Below, one piece after another: positions 8,489 to 16,796 of a stretch of DNA of 43,388 nt (position 1 is the first letter of the stretch; each line of letters opens with the position of its first letter). The stretch spans positions 1-43,388 of the forward strand of contig PHCO01000005.1 of the NCBI GenBank assembly GCA_002842265.1, written 5' to 3'. The notes beneath the pieces were generated by a model. That model was given only the letters and a program-made list of their open reading frames with translations, did no database searches and had not been told where the DNA came from. The stretch is from Betaproteobacteria bacterium HGW-Betaproteobacteria-18 (GTDB lineage: Bacteria > Pseudomonadota > Gammaproteobacteria > Burkholderiales > Burkholderiaceae_C). A program made the position numbers and the translations under genes.

Positions 8489-9520
8489 ATGAGAAAATTT
8501 ACGACCATTCCCCAGCGTGGCGACTTTGCTTATCAATGCCTGGTTGGTCCGCAAAATGTCAGTGGTGCAAAGTTGGCGGACTTGCGCGATCACTACGGTT
8601 TAAAGCTGACCAAGCACATGCCGTTTGGCTGCGTGCGCGATGATGACGGGCATATCTATGCAATGGTTCGCGCTATCAATGCGCCCGGTAGCAGCCCTAA
8701 TCCAACGAAGTTCATTTACCAGTCTACCCGTCTCGACAATAAGAATGTGCGAGTCGATAAAGCGCGGATTGCGACTCAGGCGCTGACGATGTTTCCGAAG
8801 CGATGGCTCGATGGCGATACCGCCTGCTGGTCGAGTCTGGATGAGGAAATGGGCAATCCGTGGCTGATTACAGCCTCAGGCACACGTTTTAGCTGGAAGG
8901 AGGAGGGGCTCCTCGATCTTAGTGGTTCTCTGATTGGCAATGGGATGCAGTGGTATTTGCCAGGAGAGGAATGGGGAACCTTCTATGTTTCCCAATTGTA
9001 TGATGTAAAAGGCATTTGCGAGGGGCGGCCGGTGAAAGGTGTTATCGCCTTGGATCAGGCCTGGCTACCAGAAGGTGGGAGCATCCATTTTCACAAGGAC
9101 TTGGTCGTAAATAACAAGATGCACGTGATTTGGTGGTCTTTTGCCACGATTTACAAGGATGGCACCTGGGATGTCGGTTCGTTCATGGTCGGGCACGATC
9201 ATCTCGGCTACGCAATTCTCCAGAACCATAAAGGCGAGATTTACTGTACTACGGACATCGAAGGCAGTGTTGTCCACAAGCCCGGTAGTTACTTTGTGGA
9301 GAGTGCTCGCATAGTGCTCGAGGGAAATGAGGAGTGGGAGTTTTTGCCTGATAAAAAGGGGGAAATGATCGATTTTGTCGGCGGATTTCCGATTACCGCG
9401 CAACAAGAGGGACGGTGGCGCAGAGTGGGTGATACGCGTGAGCCTGATCGCTGGATGGGTTGGGGGGAATCTGATCGTCGGAATGGAACTGCACGGAACG
9501 TACGGGGCCAAGATCTATAA
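8489..9520 (+). CDS. Unrecognised 343-residue protein of the P450 cluster
   Basis: I do not recognise the function. The protein has no signal peptide, membrane segment or nucleotide-binding motif. It is rich in Trp, Gly and aromatic residues and has repeated beta-strand-like stretches, such as GNGMQWYLPGEEWGTFYVSQ, ALDQAWLP, VIWWSFATIYKDGTWDVGSF and MVGHDHLGYAIL. This pattern resembles the lipocalin-like double barrels of the CrtC/AttH group, which bind or hydrate hydrophobic terpenoids, but that is a guess from composition. It lies between a P450 and an NTF2-like protein on the same strand, so it probably acts on or carries the same hydrophobic substrate. Confidence 0.75.
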   Translation: MRKFTTIPQRGDFAYQCLVGPQNVSGAKLADLRDHYGLKLTKHMPFGCVRDDDGHIYAMVRAINAPGSSPNPTKFIYQSTRLDNKNVRVDKARIATQALTMFPKRWLDGDTACWSSLDEEMGNPWLITASGTRFSWKEEGLLDLSGSLIGNGMQWYLPGEEWGTFYVSQLYDVKGICEGRPVKGVIALDQAWLPEGGSIHFHKDLVVNNKMHVIWWSFATIYKDGTWDVGSFMVGHDHLGYAILQNHKGEIYCTTDIEGSVVHKPGSYFVESARIVLEGNEEWEFLPDKKGEMIDFVGGFPITAQQEGRWRRVGDTREPDRWMGWGESDRRNGTARNVRGQDL

Positions 9521-9560
9521 ATAACGACGTTACGAATTGTTGCTGCAACGGAGAGTCAGT

Positions 9561-9920
9561 ATGAATACCTTTGAAATTAACGCTATCGAACGCTTTATGC
9601 ATGCACAAGTTGCTTGTTGGAACGCAGGCGACAAAGAGGGCTTTTTTGCTGCATATCGTGCTGCTGTGCCCGGTCGATTCTCAATCGAATATGTCGGCAA
9701 CTCATCAGCCGATGGATGGGCCGTGCTTGAGGGGATATGGGCAAAACAAAATGCTCGGATCGAGATCGAGGAGGTGGCCCTGGTCATCAATGGGCACGAA
9801 GCCGCTGCGCACAATCGCAACAGAATTAGGGATAGCTGTATTTGTATAGATACCATCGAGTTGTACAGCTTCAATGCTAGCGGCGACTTGTCCGTACGCT
9901 ATTTCATTGATCAGCCATAG
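9561..9920 (+). CDS. NTF2-like (SnoaL/DUF4440-type) small protein
   Basis: A 119-residue protein with the cone-shaped NTF2-like signature: a long first helix AIERFMHAQVACWNAGDKEG, then FFAAYR, followed by a beta-sheet ending VRYFIDQP. The ATG at 9561 follows ACGGAGAGTCAGT, a fair ribosome site. This superfamily includes ketosteroid isomerase, SnoaL cyclases, dehydratases and many non-catalytic binding proteins. Classical isomerase Asp residues cannot be placed with confidence. Its position after the P450 and the unknown protein hints at a role on a cyclic substrate, but the reaction is unknown. Confidence 0.7.
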   Translation: MNTFEINAIERFMHAQVACWNAGDKEGFFAAYRAAVPGRFSIEYVGNSSADGWAVLEGIWAKQNARIEIEEVALVINGHEAAAHNRNRIRDSCICIDTIELYSFNASGDLSVRYFIDQP

Positions 9921-10356
9921 GTGTACCCGAATAGTAGCGGCTGATTCCCTCTGCTTACCCATTAAATACCACCAGAGAAATGACGCCATTCGGTTGGGTA
10001 GCCGCCAGAATTTTGTCGACAAAGATCCTTTGTGACGGTAAGGTTGAACACAAGTTACAAATGTGATCACATCATGTCGTCGGGCAAAGGTGCCGATTTT
10101 ATGAGCCTCGGTTGGCAAAGATTGTCGATTTGATGCGCGGTTGGGTGGCGGCCTGGACGGTGTGTGACAAGGCAGGTTTTGTAGTGTTCGTAATGAAGTC
10201 GCACCGAATGGATTGGAGATCAAGCTCCTTGCTAGAAGCAAGACTAGCGACGACTGTTTAGTGATTGAAGATAACTACGCCTAAAGCCATCTCAATGTTC
10301 ATGTGCCCATTGCCAGCGACTACGAGGGGGCTAGGTTATTACGCAAGGATATTGTC
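9921..10356. other. Gap without a supported gene
   Basis: About 435 bases in which all frames are broken. A 38-codon open stretch ending at 10284 (…NGLEIKLLARSKTSDD…) looks protein-like but has no start or ribosome site, so this may be decayed coding DNA. An imperfect 16-base direct repeat, CGGTTGGGTAGCCGCC at 9991 and CGGTTGGGTGGCGGCC at 10138, is the only other structure noticed. Confidence 0.4.
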
Positions 10357-10872
10357 GTGGTAAGAATTTCTACGGTACCTGTTGACCAGTTCCCCCCATC
10401 TCTTGCCGAGGCAGTCAGGCGTGGACGCTCCAACCGCATGCTCAGTTCCTCGGTTCCGGTTCAGGTTTGGGCCCATTGCCCGGAGGTCGCTGAGGCATGG
10501 CTTGGAGCCTTAGAAGCCATGCATTTACGAGGTCTTCTTGACCAGCGTCTAAAAGAGTTGGTTCGCTTGAAGATTGCCTCCATTACTACATGTAAGGCTT
10601 GTCAGGTAGCCCGTAAAGATGATTCGGTAAGCGAGCAAGACATTGCCTGCCTAGCATCAGACAGCGATCGCTTTTCTCCACCCGAGCAGGTGGCGCTACG
10701 CTACGCGGAGTTGTTCGCTGCAGACTATATGGCGATTGGTGACGAGGTTTTTGATAATTTGCGGAAGCATTTTTCTATTCCGGAAATCGTCGAACTCAAT
10801 ATGTTTTGTGCGCTGATGCTGGCAGGGGGGCGAATGACCTTTGTGCAGCAGGCCTACGATGAAATCGTTTGA
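10357..10872 (+). CDS. Carboxymuconolactone decarboxylase/AhpD-like protein
   Basis: The core KELVRLKIASITTCKACQVA matches the CMD/AhpD fold, with the CxxC pair (CKAC) of the peroxidase-like AhpD branch followed by an Arg-Lys-Asp stretch. A second conserved helix reads PEQVALRYAELFA. Length is 171 residues from GTG 10357, which has AAGGAT upstream; an upstream GTG at 10303 is possible. Members with the CxxC pair act as alkylhydroperoxidases and others as decarboxylases. In a P450-rich region a peroxide-detoxifying role is plausible but not shown. The neighbours run in the same direction. Confidence 0.75.
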   Translation: MVRISTVPVDQFPPSLAEAVRRGRSNRMLSSSVPVQVWAHCPEVAEAWLGALEAMHLRGLLDQRLKELVRLKIASITTCKACQVARKDDSVSEQDIACLASDSDRFSPPEQVALRYAELFAADYMAIGDEVFDNLRKHFSIPEIVELNMFCALMLAGGRMTFVQQAYDEIV

Positions 10873-10962
10873 GGAATCAACAGAGGGTCCAGTGCATCGT
10901 AATGGCAGCTCGCCCACCGGCTGCCCAAGTGGCATCGTAGTTGCCCTGGGCTGGTGCATGCA

Positions 10963-11118
10963 ATGATGAAAGAATTGGTCCCAAAACAGATCGATATCAT
11001 TCTGATTCGAGCATTCCTTGTTGATGTGGCAACGGTACAGTGCTCTTCCGCCGGTTCTGAAGAGATTCAGAATTGGTTGTCTGATGGCGACGACTCTCGG
11101 GAGTGCGCCATTGGCTGA
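10963..11118 (+). CDS. Possible 51-residue protein
   Basis: An open frame from paired ATGs, MMKELVPKQIDIILIRAFLV, ending ECAIG. Amino-acid composition is natural, but no ribosome site is evident and no family is recognised. It lies between the CMD-like gene and the MFS gene and overlaps one possible start of the latter. It could equally be untranslated spacer. Confidence 0.2.
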   Translation: MMKELVPKQIDIILIRAFLVDVATVQCSSAGSEEIQNWLSDGDDSRECAIG

Positions 11119-12298
11119 TGTGAATATGCCCCCGTCAAGCAATTCAAGCCGAAGCGTGCTCGTTGCCTTGATAGCTTGCCAGATTGGATTGCATGCCTGC
11201 GTTCAGGGCGTACGTCTTGCTGCACCATTGAGCGCCTTGCGGCAAGGATATTCTGAGTGGTCTGTTGGCCTGGTGCTGACCATGTTTGCGCTCTTTCCTG
11301 CATTATTGGCAATACCGGCAGGGCGATTTGCAGACCGGAATGGATATCATCTGCCTGTAAGGTTGGCAGCAATATTATCGGTTGTTGGAGCCTTTTTGGC
11401 TGTGTTCTCCGAGCAGCTTGTTTTTCTATGTGCTTCCGCAGCCCTGTGCGGTGCTGGATCTGGCCTTGGTATGATTACCATTCAGCGAAGCGCAAGTCGC
11501 TTGTCACATGGAGATGCCGACAGTCTACGGGTATTCAGCTGGATTGCTTTGGCTCCCGCCATTGCTGGGCTCTTTGGCCCCATGCTTGCTGGTGCGCTGA
11601 TCGACTATGCAGGATTTACTGCTGCATTTGTGGCCTTGGCACTTCTGCCTGCCTGCACCTTGTTGATATCTAAAGCGGTCCCTGTGGAGAGGCTGCCGAC
11701 TACTGTCAGAGGCCTACAAAATCAGCCGTCGTCCTCGGGCCTTTTGAGGTTGCCGGCTTTTCGCCGCTTACTATTAATCAACTGGCTGGTATCTGCAAGT
11801 TGGGATGTCCATTGTTTTGCCCTTCCCATCCTTGGGGTGCAACGCGGACTTAGTGCCTCAGCTTTGGGCGGTGTTCTGGCGGCATACGCAGTGTCTTCCA
11901 TGGCTGTGCGTCTAATTATTCCGGTAGTTGCTGAACTGCTTCCCAGGCGCCACATTTTGGTTGGCGCTCTGATGCTGACATTTTCAGTATTTTTAGTCTA
12001 TCCGCTTCTTTATGAGGCCTGGGCTATGGCGCTTTGTGCCGCAGCGCTTGGCATTGCCTTGGGGGCAATTCAACCTTCCATTCTGGCTACGCTGCTCGAT
12101 GTGGTGCCAAAGGAGCGGCACGGAGAGGCGTTGGCATTCCGCTCGATGACGGTTCATGCATCGATGACAGTGATGCCCCTATTCTTTGGCCTAATTGGCG
12201 CAGGCATCGGAGCCGCTTCCTTGTTCTGGCTGATGGCAACTGCCCTAGGGCTGGGGTGTTTGGAGGCTCGGCAGCTTAGATCGGTTGGTAGGTGTTGA
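11084..12298 (+). CDS. Major facilitator superfamily transporter
   Basis: A polytopic protein of about 400 residues with twelve predictable hydrophobic helices. After helix 2 comes the MFS loop FADRNGYHLPVRL, a variant of the GxxxDRxGRR signature. A mid-protein basic loop (LLRLPAFRRLLLINW) separates the two six-helix halves. No substrate-diagnostic motif was recognised; it is probably an uptake or efflux carrier for the pathway compound. The start is unsure: ATG 11084, ATG 11126 and an upstream TTG are possible, and none has a strong ribosome site. The CDGSH gene follows within 80 bases, probably cotranscribed. Confidence 0.85.
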   Translation: MATTLGSAPLADVNMPPSSNSSRSVLVALIACQIGLHACVQGVRLAAPLSALRQGYSEWSVGLVLTMFALFPALLAIPAGRFADRNGYHLPVRLAAILSVVGAFLAVFSEQLVFLCASAALCGAGSGLGMITIQRSASRLSHGDADSLRVFSWIALAPAIAGLFGPMLAGALIDYAGFTAAFVALALLPACTLLISKAVPVERLPTTVRGLQNQPSSSGLLRLPAFRRLLLINWLVSASWDVHCFALPILGVQRGLSASALGGVLAAYAVSSMAVRLIIPVVAELLPRRHILVGALMLTFSVFLVYPLLYEAWAMALCAAALGIALGAIQPSILATLLDVVPKERHGEALAFRSMTVHASMTVMPLFFGLIGAGIGAASLFWLMATALGLGCLEARQLRSVGRC

Positions 12299-12371
12299 GG
12301 CAGTCACGTATTGGGCTGACCGGGTTGGGGTTTTGCAAGCAGTTCAACTAATTAATACACGGGAGAAGAAT

Positions 12372-12572
12372 GTGTCTGATGTCAAAGTGAGTGTTCTTAA
12401 CAATGGGCCCATTAAAATCGATGGGGCAGTTGATCTTGTTCTGGAGGATGCTGTTCCCATGAATCCGGCAGGACCAATTTTCCTTTGTCGTTGTGGCGCT
12501 TCGGCCAATAAGCCATTTTGTGATGGAGCTCACACGCGGATTGGATTCAAGAGTAGCGCCGCTCAAAACTAG
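12372..12572 (+). CDS. CDGSH iron-sulfur protein
   Basis: A 66-residue protein with the CDGSH signature CRCGASANKPFCDGAH. Three Cys and one His bind a redox-active 2Fe-2S cluster, as in mitoNEET-type proteins. GTG at 12372 is chosen because GGAGAAGAAT lies immediately upstream and the resulting length fits small bacterial single-CDGSH proteins. It lies between the MFS gene and the second P450. A role in electron transfer or cluster handling for the P450s is possible but unproven. Family assignment is firm. Confidence 0.9.
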   Translation: MSDVKVSVLNNGPIKIDGAVDLVLEDAVPMNPAGPIFLCRCGASANKPFCDGAHTRIGFKSSAAQN

Positions 12573-12666
12573 GTGAATCTCAGAACCGCTTGGGGAATAT
12601 TTGTTAGCTTAACTGTTTCCGCCCTCCTTCTTGCCTTGGCATCCAGTAAAAAATAGAGCACTATTA

Positions 12667-12687
12667 GAAAATGTGTTCAATAAGTAT
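12667..12687 (+). promoter_or_regulatory. Shared upstream motif before the second P450
   Basis: Bases 12671-12687 read ATGTGTTCAATAAGTAT and match 16 of 17 bases at 21937-21953, upstream of the indolepyruvate oxidoreductase. With the preceding GAAA they also resemble the elements before the first P450 and the amidohydrolase. The site lies about 100 bases before the P450 start. It probably binds a common regulator (inference). Confidence 0.5.
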
Positions 12688-12784
12688 CCGGTGACCTCAG
12701 GGGGCCGGTTTCTGGTTGCCGTGAGATTCCGTTCTGTGAACAGGGGTCATGGTGGAGAACAAGAATTCACAGGAGGAAGATGAA

Positions 12785-14059
12785 ATGAGTAATAGCAGTA
12801 ATGCGGCTCTGGAAAAGGCGTTTGCCGGTGTGGCTGACAACTATCGAGGCGACGATGTAGATCTCAATGAGCTTTATCGCAATATGCGAAAGAACTCGCC
12901 GATCATCGCCGAGAACTTTATGGCTAAGCTTGGTGTGCCAAATATTGCTGGTCTGGACCCGGACCGTCCAACCTATACCGTTTTTAAGCACAAGGAAGTG
13001 ATGGCGGTGCTTCGTGATGCAGCCAACTATACAAGTGGCTTCATCGCTGAGGGTTTGGGTGCTTTCTTTGACGGTCTGATTTTGACCGGTATGGATGGTG
13101 ATGCACACAAAAAGGCGCGTGGCCTGCTCCAACCCATCTTCATGCCTGACGTAGTAAATACCTGGCGCGATGCAAAGATGGATCCGATTGTTCGGAACGA
13201 GTACCTTATTCCATTGATCCCCCAGAAAAAGGCCGACTTGATGGATTTTGGCCTATATTTTCCTATTAGGCTGATCTACGCACTTATCGGCTTTCCGGAT
13301 GATGATCCGGAAAAAATCAAACAGTATGCAGCTTGGGCCTTGGCAATTCTCGCGGGTCCTCAGTTGGATGCTGAGAAGGCCGCCATCGCACGCAAAGCAG
13401 CGATGGAGGCCGCTGCGGCACTCTATGATGCAGTCAAGATCGCCGTAGTCGATGTGCGAAAAAATGGGGGTCTTGGCAACGATTTGATCAGTCGCCTTAT
13501 TCGCGCTGAGTATGAAGATCGGAAGCTTGATGACCACGAGATCACCACTTTCGTTCGGTCTCTATTGCCTGCAGCTGGAGAGACTACGACGCGTACTTTT
13601 GGCTCACTGATGGTTCTGCTACTTGAGCGTCCTGAGTTGCTGGATCGCATCCGCGCTGACCGATCATTGATTGGCAAGGCAATCGATGAGGCCATTCGAC
13701 TAGAACCGGTAGCGACGTTCAAAGTTCGCCAGGCTGCCCAGGACCTAGAGTTGTCGGGCATGTCGATCCCCAAGGGGGCGATGGTCCAATGCATCGTCGC
13801 TTCAGCCAATCGTGATGAAGATGTCTTCGAAAATTCTGAAGTATTCGATATTGATCGAAAAGTGAAGCCTTCATTCGGATTTGGTTTTGGTCCGCATATG
13901 TGTATTGGTCAGTTTATTGCCAAGACGGAACTGCAGGTGGCCCTGAACGCTATTCTGGATCTTTTTCCGAATATTCGTTTGGATCCTGAACAACCAAGGC
14001 CAGAAATCACCGGCGCGCAGCTCCGAGGGCCACATTCTGTACCAGTGATTTGGGATTGA
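12785..14059 (+). CDS. Cytochrome P450 (second of a pair)
   Basis: A 424-residue soluble P450, clearly a paralogue of the one at 7147: by eye well over half the residues agree, with the same length and heme Cys at residue 373. Motifs are I-helix LLPAAGETTTR, K-helix DEAIRLEP and heme loop FGFGFGPHMCIGQF. AGGAGG eight bases upstream fixes the ATG at 12785. Synonymous positions differ widely, so the duplication is not recent. The twins probably perform successive oxidations or serve related substrates. They may draw electrons from the ferredoxins at 34.5 or 41.5 kb. Substrate unknown. Confidence 0.95.
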   Translation: MSNSSNAALEKAFAGVADNYRGDDVDLNELYRNMRKNSPIIAENFMAKLGVPNIAGLDPDRPTYTVFKHKEVMAVLRDAANYTSGFIAEGLGAFFDGLILTGMDGDAHKKARGLLQPIFMPDVVNTWRDAKMDPIVRNEYLIPLIPQKKADLMDFGLYFPIRLIYALIGFPDDDPEKIKQYAAWALAILAGPQLDAEKAAIARKAAMEAAAALYDAVKIAVVDVRKNGGLGNDLISRLIRAEYEDRKLDDHEITTFVRSLLPAAGETTTRTFGSLMVLLLERPELLDRIRADRSLIGKAIDEAIRLEPVATFKVRQAAQDLELSGMSIPKGAMVQCIVASANRDEDVFENSEVFDIDRKVKPSFGFGFGPHMCIGQFIAKTELQVALNAILDLFPNIRLDPEQPRPEITGAQLRGPHSVPVIWD

Positions 14060-14126
14060 TATAGGCAGATGGTGGTGATTCCGTCGATTGTCATCTGCAA
14101 GGATTGAATTTTTATGAACACAAATA

Positions 14127-14139
14127 GAAAAAGTGTTTA
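14127..14139 (+). promoter_or_regulatory. Shared upstream motif before the amidohydrolase
   Basis: GAAAAAGTGTTTA, followed by ACAAATT, contains the small palindrome TGTTTAACA. It agrees closely with the motifs upstream of both P450 genes and lies about 85 bases before the amidohydrolase start. It may be the control site of the long operon running to 20.9 kb (inference). Confidence 0.4.
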
Positions 14140-14224
14140 ACAAATTCCATTCCTTGATCTAAGATACGAACTCAGCAATCCATTCCGCAGAAAAGCGGAT
14201 TCCATCACAACTGAGGAGACAAAC

Positions 14225-15532
14225 ATGAAACTTGAAGATCTGATCTTGGTTAGCGTTGACGATCATGCGATTGAGCCGCGTGGTGCGTTTGATCGGCACA
14301 TGCCAGCCAAGTACAAAGGGCGTCAGCCGAAAGTCGAGAACCGAGATGGCCGTGACATCTGGGTATTCGAAGATCAAGCCACGGGCTACATGGGTCTAAA
14401 CTCCGTGGTAGGGCGCCCGAAAGAAGAGTACGGTATGGAGCCGCTATCCTACGAGCAGATGCGCCGTGGTACTTGGGATGTCAAGGCTCGCGTGGATGAT
14501 ATGAATGCCAATGGCGTTCTTGGTTCAATTTGTTTCCCAACTTTCCCTGGTTTTGCTGGGCAGCGTTTTCAGGTTATGCCGGACAAAGATGTAAGCCTTG
14601 CCGCGATTCAGGCGTACAACGATTGGCACTTGCATGACTGGTGCAATGCTGCACCTGGCCGTTTTGTTCCGCTAATGATGGTGCCATGGTGGGATATGCA
14701 GGCGGCCGCAGCCGAAGTCAAGCGCTTGGCTGCTCAGGGTGTGCATGCAGTAACATTTTCAGACAATCCGACCGTGCACGGCTATCCGTCCATCCATAGC
14801 CCTCACTGGGATCCGTTGTGGAAAGCTTGTTCGGACAACAATGTCGTGGTCTGCTGCCATATCGGTACCGGAACCAAGGCGGCTCATGCATCGGATGATT
14901 CCCCGATTGACGCCTGGATTACTGCCATGCCGATCTCGATTTCGAACTCCGCAGCTGACTGGATTTGGGCGCCGATGTGGAAGAAGTTTCCGAAGCTTAG
15001 GATGGCTCTGTCAGAAGGTGGTATCGGTTGGATTCCCTATCTGCTTGAGCGCGCCGATTTTACGCATAACCACCATCACGCTTGGACGATGTCTAATTTC
15101 GGTGGCAAGAAGCCTAGCGATATCTTCAACGAACACATCATTACCTGCTTCATTGAAGATGCGTTTGGTCTCAAAAACCTTGACTCCATTAATGTCGACA
15201 AGGTGACTTGGGAGTGTGATTACCCGCATTCGGACTGCACCTGGCCGAACTCGGCCGATGTGTTCTGGGATCAGGCAAAGCATCTGCCGGATGAGATCAT
15301 CAACAAGATTTCGCACCTTAACGTGATGCGTGAGTTCTCGTATGACCCATTCGCTATTCTCGGGCGTGAAAACTGCACGGTTGGCGCCTTGCGCGCCCAG
15401 GCTGCTCATGTCAACGTAGAGCCTGCTCTGGGCTTGGGTGGCGCTGCGGTTGAGCGAGATCCTAGCAAGCCGGTGACTTCTGGTGACATCAATAAGATGT
15501 TTGCAGCAGCAGACGCGCAGACTGCGCTCTGA
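14225..15532 (+). CDS. Amidohydrolase-2 family metal-dependent hydrolase/decarboxylase
   Basis: A 435-residue TIM-barrel protein of the amidohydrolase-related group that includes ACMSD and other decarboxylases. It starts with the DDHAIEP motif (where the family has D-x-H-x-H/E). It contains VVCCHIGTG near the middle, ALSEGGIGWIPYLLERADFT, and WECDYPHSDCTWPNS with the late catalytic Asp. CTGAGGAGACAAAC precedes the ATG. Long amidohydrolases of this kind often accompany acyl-CoA dehydrogenases and P450s in steroid and terpenoid clusters, where they may decarboxylate or hydrolyse ring-derived acids. It heads an operon with the dehydrogenases that follow. Reaction not assigned. Confidence 0.85.
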   Translation: MKLEDLILVSVDDHAIEPRGAFDRHMPAKYKGRQPKVENRDGRDIWVFEDQATGYMGLNSVVGRPKEEYGMEPLSYEQMRRGTWDVKARVDDMNANGVLGSICFPTFPGFAGQRFQVMPDKDVSLAAIQAYNDWHLHDWCNAAPGRFVPLMMVPWWDMQAAAAEVKRLAAQGVHAVTFSDNPTVHGYPSIHSPHWDPLWKACSDNNVVVCCHIGTGTKAAHASDDSPIDAWITAMPISISNSAADWIWAPMWKKFPKLRMALSEGGIGWIPYLLERADFTHNHHHAWTMSNFGGKKPSDIFNEHIITCFIEDAFGLKNLDSINVDKVTWECDYPHSDCTWPNSADVFWDQAKHLPDEIINKISHLNVMREFSYDPFAILGRENCTVGALRAQAAHVNVEPALGLGGAAVERDPSKPVTSGDINKMFAAADAQTAL

Positions 15533-15539
15533 TAGTCGC

Positions 15540-15564
15540 AGACCGGAGGTGATGCCCCCGGTCT
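15540..15564 (+). terminator. Stem-loop after the amidohydrolase, possible attenuator
   Basis: AGACCGG pairs perfectly with CCGGTCT across an 11-base loop, followed by the moderately T-rich TGTTGTGCTT. It lies eight bases after the amidohydrolase stop and about 85 before the acyl-CoA dehydrogenase gene. It may partly terminate transcription or protect the upstream mRNA; the T run is too weak for a firm call. Confidence 0.4.
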
Positions 15565-15648
15565 TGTTGTGCTTACTGCCGGCCATTTGCGATGAGCAAT
15601 TGGTCGGCAGCGATAATTTGACGAAAATCACTTATCAAACGACCTTTC

Positions 15649-16794
15649 ATGTCTATCGATCAGTTTAAATACAGTCGTATTCCGCCTGAGGCTGAAGCAG
15701 TTCGCGGAGAGGTTCGTGCCTTTCTTGCCGATGCCCTTAAGGACAATCCAGCGATTCGCCGGGCAAATTCTTGGATGGGTTTTGACGCCGAATTTAGTCG
15801 CAAGCTGGGTGCTCGTGGCTGGATTGGCATGGCGCTGCCCAAGCGTTATGGTGGTGGCGATGCGAGTCCGTTCGCGCGTTATGTTGTGATCGAAGAGCTT
15901 CTTGCTGCTGGAGCTCCGGTTTCTGCACACTGGTTCGCTGATCGTCAGAGCGGCCCACAGATACTCCACTACGGTACGGATGTGCAGAGGGAAAAGCACC
16001 TTCCTGCAATTTGCCGCGGTGAGCAGTTTTTTTGTATCGGCATGAGCGAACCGAATTCTGGCTCTGACTTGGCTTCGATCAAAACACGTGCTCGCCGGGA
16101 GGGTGACAAGTGGGTGGTGAATGGGCAGAAGGTATGGACAACCAATGCACACCGTTCCCACTACATGATCGCGCTGGTACGCACGGGCGAGAATAGTTCA
16201 CGCAACCAAGGACTCTCGCAATTCATCATTGATCTCTCTCTGCCGGGTATTACCATCCGTCCGATTAAGGATCTGACCGGGTCTGAGCATTTTAATGAAG
16301 TATTTTTTGATGAATTGGTGCTCGACGCTGATGCGCTTATTGGAACCGAAGGGCAGGGTTGGGCGCAGGTAACCGCCGAACTGGCTTTCGAGCGTAGCGG
16401 TCCTGAAAGGTTCTTGAGTTCGATCGCACTGATCCATACCCTGATCGATGCCGTAGGCTGCAAGCCAGATGCGCTGCAAGCCAAGGAAATTGGTCGTTTA
16501 ATGGCGCGCCTGTTGACGTTGCGCCATATGTCGTTGGCGGTGACTTCACAGCTGGCCGCAGGCCAGAACCCCGCGTGGGAAGCTTCGGTGGTTAAGGACT
16601 TTGGCGCTGTTTTCGAGCAAGAAATTTCTGAGTTGGCTCAATTGTTGTGTGATATTTCGCCGAAGATAGAGGGCGGTAGCGATCATGCCCAGGTTCTGGC
16701 TTATCTGACCCAGATGGCACCGTCGTTTTCATTGCGTGGCGGTACCCGGGAAATTCTTCGTGGAATCATCGCGCGTGGTTTGGGGATGCGTTGA
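15649..16794 (+). CDS. Acyl-CoA dehydrogenase, catalytic subunit of a heteromeric enzyme
   Basis: A 381-residue dehydrogenase expected to form the alpha,beta-double bond of an acyl-CoA with FAD and pass electrons to ETF. FAD and substrate blocks are FCIGMSEPNSGSDLASIKT and WVVNGQKVWTTNAH. The probable base Glu248 lies in LAFERSGPERF, the helix-G position used by FadE-type and isovaleryl-CoA dehydrogenases. The C-terminus is RGGTREILRGIIARGLGM. Immediate coupling to a degenerate partner gene matches the alpha2beta2 dehydrogenases (FadE26-27, FadE28-29 and ChsE types) used for steroid side chains and rings. That points to a bulky acyl-CoA substrate. Confidence 0.88.
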   Translation: MSIDQFKYSRIPPEAEAVRGEVRAFLADALKDNPAIRRANSWMGFDAEFSRKLGARGWIGMALPKRYGGGDASPFARYVVIEELLAAGAPVSAHWFADRQSGPQILHYGTDVQREKHLPAICRGEQFFCIGMSEPNSGSDLASIKTRARREGDKWVVNGQKVWTTNAHRSHYMIALVRTGENSSRNQGLSQFIIDLSLPGITIRPIKDLTGSEHFNEVFFDELVLDADALIGTEGQGWAQVTAELAFERSGPERFLSSIALIHTLIDAVGCKPDALQAKEIGRLMARLLTLRHMSLAVTSQLAAGQNPAWEASVVKDFGAVFEQEISELAQLLCDISPKIEGGSDHAQVLAYLTQMAPSFSLRGGTREILRGIIARGLGMR

Positions 16795-16796
16795 TC

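Noticed and set aside
9991-10153. The 16-base direct repeat as a CRISPR or integration site
   Set aside because: There are only two imperfect copies with no regular spacing, no cas gene and no integrase.
10696-11142. A 148-codon minus-strand frame across the CMD/MFS junction
   Set aside because: Half of it is antisense to the CMD-like gene, it has no ribosome site, and the translation shows no domain.
7147-14059. A Rieske ring-hydroxylating oxygenase for the catechol-forming step
   Set aside because: No protein in the window has the CxH…CxxH Rieske motif or the oxygenase alpha-subunit iron site. The only oxygenases are the P450s and the extradiol enzyme.
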